From an uncultured Thermomonas sp. (lineage in GTDB: Bacteria > Pseudomonadota > Gammaproteobacteria > Xanthomonadales > Xanthomonadaceae), in contig CAMLJA010000100.1 in NCBI GenBank assembly GCA_946480065.1, positions 1 through 7,029 on the forward strand: a DNA stretch of 7,029 nucleotides, in the 5' to 3' direction. The stretch's first letter is position 1; every line of letters starts with the position of its first letter. The notes below the pieces were generated by a model that made no database searches, was not told the DNA's origin, and saw nothing but the letters and a program-made list of their open reading frames with translations. The position numbers and the translations under genes were made by a program. This document shows, in pieces, positions 1-7,029 of the stretch.

Positions 1-237
1 CTCAACGAAGCCTTCGCCGCGCAGGCGCTGGCGGTGATCGGCGACAGCGAACTCGACCCCGCCAAGGTCAACCCCCTGGGCGGCGCGATCGCGCTGGGGC
101 ATCCGCTGGGCGCCACCGGCGCGGTCCGCACCGCGACGATCGTGCACGGCCTGCGCCGCCGCCAGCAGAAGTACGGCATGGTGACCATGTGCATCGGCAC
201 CGGCATGGGTGCCGCGGGGATCTTCGAGTCGCTCTGA
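1..237 (+). CDS. Thiolase (acetyl-CoA C-acyltransferase type), C-terminal fragment
   Basis: These are the last 78 residues of a thiolase whose 5' part lies outside the window. Thiolases cleave 3-ketoacyl-CoA with CoA to acetyl-CoA and a shortened acyl-CoA, or run the reverse condensation. The reading frame is open from base 1 and ends at TGA 235-237. Three C-terminal thiolase signatures are visible: NEAFA (fragment residues 2-6); [14 protein letters not shown] (27-40), with the catalytic His at 34; and [10 protein letters not shown] (64-73), with the second catalytic Cys at 64. The GTGMGAA form is closer to degradative 3-ketoacyl-CoA thiolases (FadA or peroxisomal-like) than to the CIGGGQG form of many biosynthetic acetyl-CoA acetyltransferases, so a beta-oxidation role is the better guess. 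It faces galU convergently and has no apparent link to the glycan genes. The family call is very sure; the exact substrate class is not. Confidence 0.95.
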   Translation, partial: LNEAFAAQALAVIGDSELDPAKVNPLGGAIALGHPLGATGAVRTATIVHGLRRRQQKYGMVTMCIGTGMGAAGIFESL

Positions 238-256
238 CTCCCGGCCGCCGGAAACG

Positions 257-287
257 CGAAAACGGCGCCGCAAGGCGCCGCTTTTCG
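257..287. terminator. Bidirectional intrinsic terminator between thiolase and galU
   Basis: A perfect 7-bp stem CGGCGCC/GGCGCCG (263-269 and 274-280) closes a GCAA loop. It is flanked by CGAAAA on the left (257-262) and CTTTTCG on the right (281-287), so each strand has a short T run straight after the stem. This suits two convergent genes: it lies 20 bases after the thiolase stop and 24 bases after the galU stop. The T run is only four bases long, which may make it leaky. Confidence 0.85.
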
Positions 288-310
288 TTGGAACCGCGAT
301 CAACCGATCC

Positions 311-1216
311 TCAGGTCTCCACCACGCCCATCTCGCCCAGCGCATTCTGCATCAGGGTGCGCGCGGCATCGCTCAACTTCTCGTTGTCCAGCGCGTAGCG
401 GATCGTCGCCTCGATCAGGCCGATGTGGGTGCCGCAGTCGAAGCGGGTGCCGTGGAAGCGGAACGCGTCGACGCGCTCGTTGGCCAGCAGCGCCGCGATC
501 GCGTCGGTCAACTGGATCTCGCCCCCCGCGCCCTTCTGGGTGGTTTCCAGCAGGTCGAAGATCGCCGGGGTCAGGATGTAGCGGCCGACCACCGCCAAGT
601 TGCTGGGGGCACGCTCCGGGCTGGGCTTCTCCACGATCTCGCGGATCCGCCCCGCCTGCCCGTCGAAATCGTCGGTGGCCACGATGCCGTAGCTGCCGGT
701 CTGCTCGCGCGGCACGTCCTGCACCGCCACCGCGCTGCCGCCGGTGGCCTGCGCATGGTCGGCCATCTGCGCCAGGGCACCGCCACCGCGGCTCCAGATC
801 AGGTCGTCCGGCAGGAGAACCGCGAACGGTTCGTTCCCCACCACCGGTTTGGCGCACAGCACGGCGTGCCCCAGCCCCAGCGCCTCGGCCTGGGTCACGA
901 ACACGGCGCGCACGCCCTCCGGCAGCACGTTGCGGATCAGCGCCAGCTGCTCGTGCTTGCCGGCCTTCTCCAGCTTCTGCTCGAGTTCGTAGGCCTTGTC
1001 GAAATAGTCGGCGACCGCGTGCTTGTAGCGGTTGGTGACGAACACGAGGGTGTCGCAACCGGCGGCGATCGCCTCGTCCACCGCGTACTGGATCAGCGGC
1101 TTGTCGACGATCGGCAGCATCTCCTTCGGCACCGTCTTGGTGGCCGGCAGGAAGCGGGTGCCCAGGCCGGCGACGGGGAATACGGCGGTACGGATGCGGC
1201 GGAATGCGGGCGGCAT
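311..1216 (-). CDS. galU: UTP--glucose-1-phosphate uridylyltransferase
   Basis: GalU makes UDP-glucose and pyrophosphate from UTP and glucose-1-phosphate in the cytoplasm. UDP-glucose feeds LPS core, exopolysaccharide and UDP-sugar synthesis. The 301-residue protein is full length for bacterial GalU. The nucleotidyltransferase fold shows GLGTRFLP (18-25) with KEMLP (31-35) as the nucleotide-binding loop, DKP (38-40), EALGLGHAV (111-119), LLPDD (134-138) with the probable metal-binding aspartates, SYGIV (175-179), VEKP (195-198) with the expected sugar-phosphate-binding Lys197, GGEIQLTD (231-238) and RFDCG (258-262). The start ATG follows the TGA of the upstream dehydratase gene after 3 bases. 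A GAGGT ribosome site (1225-1229) lies 8 bases upstream, inside that gene. It is the last gene of the minus-strand run and ends just before the shared terminator. Nothing is missing or broken. Confidence 0.98.
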   Translation of the reverse strand: MPPAFRRIRTAVFPVAGLGTRFLPATKTVPKEMLPIVDKPLIQYAVDEAIAAGCDTLVFVTNRYKHAVADYFDKAYELEQKLEKAGKHEQLALIRNVLPEGVRAVFVTQAEALGLGHAVLCAKPVVGNEPFAVLLPDDLIWSRGGGALAQMADHAQATGGSAVAVQDVPREQTGSYGIVATDDFDGQAGRIREIVEKPSPERAPSNLAVVGRYILTPAIFDLLETTQKGAGGEIQLTDAIAALLANERVDAFRFHGTRFDCGTHIGLIEATIRYALDNEKLSDAARTLMQNALGEMGVVET

Positions 1217-1219
1217 CGG

Positions 1220-3123
<1,904 letters not shown>

Positions 3124-3127
<4 letters not shown>

Positions 3128-4122
3128 TTTCCGAATCCTTCGGTGTTCCCGCTCCGGTTCGCCAGCCCGAGTCGTGCCCAGGCCAGCAGCGAGCAGCCAA
3201 GCCACGCGACCGCGGCCACGATCGCCCCGCGCCCGGCTCCGGCGAGGAACAGCATGACCGTGGCTGCCATTATCGTCCATAGCCCATAGCCCGTGACAAC
3301 GGTGATATGACCGTGGCACCGGCCAAGCCGTTGGTATAAGTGGCCGACATGGGGTTGCCACCAGCGCTCGCCGCGCGCGACGCGCCTGAGCAGGGTGGCG
3401 CCGGCGTCGACCAGCATCGCGCCGGGCGCCAGCAGCAGCAGCGGCCAGTCCGACTGCGGCCGTGCGGCCAGCGCGAACCCGAGCAGCGTGGCGACCAGGT
3501 ATCCCAGGCCCCCGCTGCCCACGTCGCCGAGGAAAGTCCGCGCGCGCGGCGCATTGAACGGAAGGAAGCCGGCGCAGCCTGCGGCCAGCGCGAGGGCCAG
3601 CCACACCGCGGCCGCCGCCAGCCCGGGCAGCAACGCGAAGGCCGCCGCGCACAGCAGGGCCTGGCTCGCGGCCAGGCCGTCTATCCCGTCCATGAAGTTC
3701 CAGGCGTTCACCAGCACCAGCGCCAGCACGAAGCTCGCGGCGACGGCGAGCGGCCCGGCGCCCCGCTGGTGCAGGGCAATCGCCAGCAGCGCCGCCGCGA
3801 CCGCGTGCACCGCTAGGCGGGGCAGCGCCGGCAGCGGCCGGTGGTCGTCCCACCAGCCGATCCCGGCGACCAATGCCAGCCCCAGCGCGACCAGCAGCCA
3901 CGCCGGCCCGTCCGCGACGGCGTTGGCCCCGCAGCCCAGCAGGCAGGCGACGACGATGCCGATCCCGCCTCCCCGCGGCGTGGGGACCGCATGGCTGCGC
4001 CGTTCGCCCGGCAGGTCGAGCAGCCCACGCGCAAGCGCATGCCGGATGGCCAGCCAGGTCAGCAGCGCGGACAGCGGCAGCGCCGCCAGCGCGGCCAGCC
4101 CCGCCGGCTCAGACCACCGCAT
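3124..4122 (-). CDS. WecA/WbpL-type undecaprenyl-phosphate sugar-1-phosphate transferase
   Basis: A 332-residue polytopic inner-membrane protein of the MraY/WecA family (glycosyltransferase family 4 in many annotations). Such enzymes move a HexNAc-1-phosphate from a UDP-sugar onto undecaprenyl phosphate and so start an O-antigen or other surface glycan. Family marks in order: ERRSH..PTPRGGG (40-53), WWDDHRPLP (90-98) with the Mg-binding DD at 92-93, NAWNFMDGIDG (139-149), FLGDVGS (197-203), and a cytoplasmic loop with HVGHLYQRL (258-266), the counterpart of the HRSHxYQ motif in WbpL-like proteins. The rest is alternating hydrophobic segments. Its ATG lies inside the end of lapB (14-base overlap) with no clear ribosome site, so it probably depends on translational coupling. 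Its stop overlaps the next start as ATGA. Pairing with a WbpM-like gene matches wbpL-wbpM of P. aeruginosa. WbpL-like is the best guess; the sugar donor cannot be told from sequence. Confidence 0.92.
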
Positions 4123-5287
4123 AGTTGAGCAGCGGCTTCACGGTGCCCCACTCCTTGCAGCTGGGGCACTGCCAGTGGTGGCTGCGCGCGCCGAAGCCGC
4201 AGCGCGTGCAGCGGTAGCTGGGATTGCGCACCAGCAGCTGGTCGGTGATGTGCCTGAGGTCGTGCAGGGTGGCGGTGGCATCGGCCTGCTCCGCCAGGCT
4301 GAGGTCGATCAGCGCCGCCTCGCCGCGCACCGAGGGGCGGTCCTTGAGCTGCTGGGCCAGGTAGCGCCGGGCGGCCCCCACCCCCTCTTCCGCCTCCATC
4401 ATCCGCGCCAGCGCCAGCACCGGGGCGATGCCGCGGTAGTGCTCGCACATCTCGGCGAGGAACGCGCGCGCGCCGCTGCGCTCGCCGGCTTCCGCGTAGT
4501 TGTCCAGCAGCATCGGCAGGATCAGCGGGAGGTAGTCCGGATCGTGCCGCGCCGCGCGTTCGAACGCGCGGATGGCGCCGGCCGGGTTGCCGGCCTCGGC
4601 CTCGATCCTGCCCTCGCCGATCCCGGCGCGGACCGAGCTCGGATCTGCCGCATACGCGCGCGCGATCGCCGCGCGCGCGGCCTCCACGTCGCCGGCGGAG
4701 CGCTGGCGATCCGCCAGCTCGCACTCGAACTGGGCGACCAGCTTGCCCATCGGCTCGCCGGTGGCCGCCTCGTAGCGGGCGGCGTTCTCGATCGCCTTCG
4801 ACCATTCCCGCTCGGCCTGGTAGATCCCGATCAGGTGGCGCAGCGCCTGCGGGGCGCGCTGGTCGAGCCGGGCGAGGTCGGCGAACACGGTTTCCGCGCG
4901 GTCCAGCAGCCCCGAGCGCATGTAGTCCTCGCCCAGCGCCGACAGCGCCTGGACCTTCTGCGCATCCGACAGGTCGGGGCGCTGGGCCAGCGCCTGGTGG
5001 AGGCGGATGGCGCGGTCCACCTCGCCGCGGCGGCGGAACAGGTGGCCCAGCGCCACCTGGGTTTCGAACGTGTCCTTGTCCAGTTCGGCGATGTGCAGGA
5101 ACAGCTCGATCGCCTTGTCCGGCTGCTCGTTGAGCAGGTAGTTCAGGCCGCGGAAATAGGTGGTGGAGAGCCTGCTGACCTGGGTCACGCTGTGGCGCTC
5201 TCCCCCTCGCCGGCCCAGCACCCAGCCGGCCATGGCGACCAGCGGCAGCAGCACCACGAACCAGATCCAGACGTCGAAATTCACCAT
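4109..5287 (-). CDS. lapB: LapB (YciM), TPR regulator of lipopolysaccharide synthesis
   Basis: The 392-residue protein has the standard LapB layout: one N-terminal membrane anchor (about 6-24), a cytoplasmic run of TPR-like helical repeats (about 40-345), and a C-terminal rubredoxin-like metal site with Cys360, Cys363, Cys374 and Cys377 (CTRC and CPSC). In E. coli LapB works with the FtsH protease to degrade LpxC, the committed enzyme of lipid A synthesis, and so sets LPS levels; the metal domain is needed for that function. All four cysteines are present, so the protein should be functional. The ATG at 5287 comes 2 bases after the lapA stop, with GGAG (5296-5299) 8 bases upstream. The gene is followed, with a 14-base overlap, by the glycan-initiating transferase. 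It contains a striking CG-repeat palindrome at 4655-4679 that encodes an Ala/Arg-rich helix. Confidence 0.96.
   Translation of the reverse strand: MVNFDVWIWFVVLLPLVAMAGWVLGRRGGERHSVTQVSRLSTTYFRGLNYLLNEQPDKAIELFLHIAELDKDTFETQVALGHLFRRRGEVDRAIRLHQALAQRPDLSDAQKVQALSALGEDYMRSGLLDRAETVFADLARLDQRAPQALRHLIGIYQAEREWSKAIENAARYEAATGEPMGKLVAQFECELADRQRSAGDVEAARAAIARAYAADPSSVRAGIGEGRIEAEAGNPAGAIRAFERAARHDPDYLPLILPMLLDNYAEAGERSGARAFLAEMCEHYRGIAPVLALARMMEAEEGVGAARRYLAQQLKDRPSVRGEAALIDLSLAEQADATATLHDLRHITDQLLVRNPSYRCTRCGFGARSHHWQCPSCKEWGTVKPLLNYAVV
4655..4679. repeat. Perfect inverted repeat of (CG)5 arms inside lapB
   Basis: Two identical, self-complementary (CG)5 tracts (4655-4664 and 4670-4679) flank the 5-base spacer ATCGC. 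In RNA this can fold into a 10-bp all-G:C hairpin; in DNA, alternating CG of this length is a typical Z-DNA-prone sequence. It lies in codons for Ala/Arg-rich helix residues around LapB 204-213, so codon bias and composition may be the whole explanation. Confidence 0.8.
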
Positions 5288-5289
5288 CT

Positions 5290-5541
5290 TCAGGACTCCA
5301 TGCGGCCGCGCGCGCGTTCGGCGGCGCGCAGGCGCTTTCGCAGCGGCGCCACCAGCGAGGCGGCCAGCACCGCGCCGCCCGCCACCACGCCCAGCAGCAG
5401 TGCCAGCAGGACGGACAGCCCCAGGCTGGTGCGCAGCACCGCGAAGCCGAGGTCGAGAGAGACCGGTTGCGGGTTGAGCGCGCCCACGACGGCCCCCAGC
5501 ATGAGGCAGGCGATGGCGGCGACGGGACGGATCAGGCGCAT
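5290..5541 (-). CDS. lapA: LapA-domain small inner-membrane protein
   Basis: A small protein of 83 residues with two hydrophobic segments (about 3-21 and 43-64) and a basic cytoplasmic tail rich in Arg (68-80), the typical LapA (DUF1049) layout. The NPQPVSLDLGF stretch (23-33) between the helices is the usual family sequence. In E. coli LapA associates with LapB in the envelope and influences LPS assembly; its precise job is less clear than LapB's. I chose the ATG at 5541 because GGAG (5548-5551) stands 6 bases upstream. An in-frame TTG at 5556 would add five residues but has no ribosome site. The gene sits 43 bases after the ihfB stop and only 2 bases before lapB, so lapA and lapB are almost certainly cotranscribed. 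Confidence 0.93.
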   Translation of the reverse strand: MRLIRPVAAIACLMLGAVVGALNPQPVSLDLGFAVLRTSLGLSVLLALLLGVVAGGAVLAASLVAPLRKRLRAAERARGRMES

Positions 5542-5547
5542 CGGAGG

Positions 5548-5551
5548 CTCC
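5548..5551 (-). promoter_or_regulatory. Ribosome binding site fixing the lapA start
   Basis: GGAG on the minus strand lies 6 bases before the ATG at 5541. No comparable purine-rich site precedes the upstream TTG at 5556, so the shorter 83-residue LapA is preferred. Confidence 0.75.
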
Positions 5552-5584
5552 GGCAACGCCAGTGATGTTAGCGGAACCGGCGGA

Positions 5585-5887
5585 TCAGTCGTCGGCCGGC
5601 AGCGGGACCACCGCGGTCACGCGTTCGCGCAGTTCCTTGCCGGGCTTGAAATGCGGGACGTACTTGCCGGGCAGCGCGACGGCGTCGCCGGTCTTGGGGT
5701 TGCGCCCGGTACGGGGCGGCCGGTAATGCAGGGAGAAGCTGCCGAAACCGCGCACCTCGATGCGTTCGCCGCCGGACAGGGCCGTGCCCATCATCTGCAG
5801 CAGCGACTTCACCGCCAGGTCGACGTCGTCGGCCTTCAGGTGCGGCTGGCGCTTGGCCAGCAGTTCGATGAGTTCGGACTTGGTCAT
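5585..5887 (-). CDS. ihfB: Integration host factor subunit beta
   Basis: IHF-beta pairs with IHF-alpha (encoded elsewhere) to bind specific DNA sites and bend them sharply, acting in transcription, recombination, replication and nucleoid structure. The 100-residue protein matches the family along its length: [11 protein letters not shown] at the N-terminus, [16 protein letters not shown] (41-56), and the DNA-arm motif GRNPKTG (61-67) with the intercalating Pro64, then [16 protein letters not shown] (75-90). The SFSLHYR and GRNPKTG sequences separate it from HU. The tail (91-100) ends in an acidic ADD and differs from the short E. coli end, making the protein about six residues longer than E. 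coli IhfB. It lies directly downstream of rpsA, as in many gammaproteobacteria. No strong ribosome site precedes the ATG at 5887; the position is supported by conservation of the N-terminus. Confidence 0.97.
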   Translation of the reverse strand: MTKSELIELLAKRQPHLKADDVDLAVKSLLQMMGTALSGGERIEVRGFGSFSLHYRPPRTGRNPKTGDAVALPGKYVPHFKPGKELRERVTAVVPLPADD

Positions 5888-5926
5888 CTCGGGCGGGTCG
5901 TGGAGACGCGTGCGCAGCAGGGCCGA

Positions 5927-5954
5927 CGGCGGCCCGGCAATCGCCGGGGCGCCG
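5927..5954 (-). other. Strong GC hairpin between rpsA and ihfB
   Basis: In the 89-base rpsA-ihfB gap, 5927-5938 pairs with 5943-5954: six pairs, one G-G mismatch on the plus strand (C-C on the minus strand) at 5932/5949, then five more pairs, closing a 4-base loop (5939-5942, GATT on the minus strand). No T run follows on the minus strand, so it does not look like a standard intrinsic terminator. It could be an RNA-stabilising or processing element at the rpsA mRNA 3' end, an attenuator, or chance in GC-rich DNA. Confidence 0.55.
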
Positions 5955-5976
5955 CGGTGGCATCAGGCCGCCGGGA

Positions 5977-7029
5977 TCACTCGGCCTTGTTGTTCAACTG
6001 CTCGCGCAGCAGCGCGCCCAGCTTGGTGGTGCCGCTGGCGGCGTCGGCATGGGCCTTGTTGTACTCGGCCAGCGCCTCGGCGGTCTCGGCCGCGTCCTTG
6101 TCCTTGATGGACAGCTGCAGGCTGCGGCCCTTGCGGTCCATGCCCACGAACTTGGCCTCGACTTCCTGGCCGACCTTCAGCACCTGGCTGGCGTCGTCCA
6201 CGCGCTCGTCGCTGATGTCGCGCGCCATGACGTAGCCTTCCACGCCCTCGCCCAGGTCGATGGTGGCGCCCTTGGCGTCCACTTCCTTGACGGTGCCGGA
6301 GACCTTGGTGCCCTTCGGGTGCGTGGCCATGAACTGGCCCAGCGGGTCCTGCTCCAGCTGCTTGACGCCCAGGCTGATGCGCTCGCGCTCCGGGTCCACC
6401 GCCAGCACCACGGCCTCCAGGGTGTCGCCCTTCTTGTAGTTGCGGGCGATGTCCTCGCCGGTGGAGTTCCAGGTGATGTCCGACAGGTGGATCAGGCCGT
6501 CGATGCCGCCGTCCAGGCCGATGAAGATGCCGAAGTCGGTGATCGACTTGATCTGGCCCGACACCTTGTCGCCCTTCTTGTGGATCGCGGCGAAGGTCTC
6601 CCACGGGTTGCTGGTGACCTGCTTGATGCCCAGCGAGATGCGGCGACGCTCCTCGTCCACGTCCAGGACCATGACCTGCACTTCGTCGCCGACCTGCACG
6701 ACCTTGGACGGGTTCACGTTCTTGTTGGTCCAGTCCATCTCGGACACGTGCACCAGGCCTTCGACGCCCGGCTCGATCTCGACGAACGCGCCGTAATCGG
6801 TGACGTTGGAGACCTTGCCGAACACGCGGGTGTTGGCCGGGTAGCGGCGCGCGATGTTGTCCCACGGATCCTCGCCCAGCTGCTTCAGGCCGAGGCTGAC
6901 GCGGTTGCGCTCGCGGTCGTACTTCAGCACGCGCACGTCCAGCTCCTGGCCCACTTCCACCACCTCGGACGGATGGCGCACGCGCTTCCAGGCCATGTCG
7001 GTGATGTGCAGCAGGCCGTCGATGCCGCC
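5977..7029 (-). CDS. rpsA: 30S ribosomal protein S1, C-terminal 350 residues
   Basis: S1 binds mRNA at the 30S subunit and helps translation initiation, mainly on mRNAs with weak ribosome sites or structured leaders. The frame is open to the window edge, so the start and the first two and a half S1 domains lie beyond 7029; the Met at 6996 is internal, since GLLHITD precedes it in frame. Fragment residues 1-52 are the end of S1 domain 3, and 66-139, 153-226 and 240-312 correspond to domains 4, 5 and 6. The marker motifs SLGLKQ, SLGIKQ and SLGVKQ begin at fragment residues 45, 132 and 219, exactly 87 residues (261 bases) apart; domain 6 is the most diverged. The tail (313-350) is charged and ends NNKAE. 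Identity to E. coli-type S1 is evident (e.g. [11 protein letters not shown]). The gene leads the minus-strand series and is probably strongly transcribed. Confidence 0.98.
   Translation of the reverse strand, partial: GGIDGLLHITDMAWKRVRHPSEVVEVGQELDVRVLKYDRERNRVSLGLKQLGEDPWDNIARRYPANTRVFGKVSNVTDYGAFVEIEPGVEGLVHVSEMDWTNKNVNPSKVVQVGDEVQVMVLDVDEERRRISLGIKQVTSNPWETFAAIHKKGDKVSGQIKSITDFGIFIGLDGGIDGLIHLSDITWNSTGEDIARNYKKGDTLEAVVLAVDPERERISLGVKQLEQDPLGQFMATHPKGTKVSGTVKEVDAKGATIDLGEGVEGYVMARDISDERVDDASQVLKVGQEVEAKFVGMDRKGRSLQLSIKDKDAAETAEALAEYNKAHADAASGTTKLGALLREQLNNKAE

Noticed and set aside
3277..3290. Tandem 7-base repeat CCATAGC.
   Set aside because: Only two copies, in codons for Gly-Tyr-Gly-Leu-Trp; no sign of a functional repeat.
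3128..3901. N-terminal extension of the dehydratase frame to 893 residues.
   Set aside because: The extra part is an out-of-frame shadow of the WbpL-like gene; the ATG at 3127 has a good ribosome site and gives the normal family length.
5542..5556. TTG start adding five residues to LapA.
   Set aside because: No ribosome site precedes it, whereas the ATG at 5541 has GGAG at a proper distance.
3395..6235. A 946-codon open frame on the plus strand spanning the antisense of wbpL-like, lapB, lapA, ihfB and the end of rpsA.
   Set aside because: It crosses five conserved genes and their gaps, has low-complexity Ala/Arg/Gln-rich composition and no recognisable motif; a composition artefact.
6094..7029. 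261-base periodic similarity that could suggest a DNA repeat array.
   Set aside because: It is fully explained by the repeated S1 RNA-binding domains of ribosomal protein S1.

Overview
The window is strongly GC-rich and gene-dense. It looks like the chromosome of a gammaproteobacterium, most plausibly of the Xanthomonadaceae/Lysobacteraceae (Lysobacter, Luteimonas or Xanthomonas-like). This rests on the composition, the typical gammaproteobacterial IHF-beta, S1 and LapAB proteins, and the gene order; the genus is an inference.

Layout: the left edge holds the last 78 codons of a plus-strand thiolase. A symmetrical stem-loop at 257-287 follows and appears to end transcription from both sides. 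Everything else is on the minus strand and reads from right to left as one compact series: rpsA (ribosomal protein S1, 5' end outside the window), ihfB (IHF beta subunit), lapA and lapB (control of lipopolysaccharide synthesis), a WecA/WbpL-type polyprenyl-phosphate sugar-1-phosphate transferase, a WbpM/CapD-type membrane nucleotide-sugar 4,6-dehydratase, and galU (UDP-glucose pyrophosphorylase). From lapA to galU the genes overlap or are separated by only 2-3 bases. The largest gap in the window is about 90 bases, between rpsA and ihfB, and it contains a strong hairpin. No stretch longer than 300 bases lacks a gene.

How the genes fit together: galU makes UDP-glucose. The WbpM-like enzyme would convert a UDP-HexNAc to a 4-keto-6-deoxy sugar. 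The WbpL-like enzyme would load the first sugar phosphate onto undecaprenyl phosphate to start a surface glycan. LapA/LapB adjust lipid A supply through LpxC turnover (known from E. coli). The run therefore links envelope glycan synthesis with a translation gene and a nucleoid-protein gene. The order rpsA-ihfB ... wbpL-wbpM recalls the edges of the Pseudomonas aeruginosa O-antigen locus, here with lapAB in between and no sugar-specific cluster.

No mobile element, CRISPR array, tRNA or rRNA was seen, and I see no convincing undescribed system. The points worth a second look are the locus architecture, an unusual residue in the dehydratase active site, two strong GC hairpins, and a possible internal promoter in a locally AT-richer stretch.
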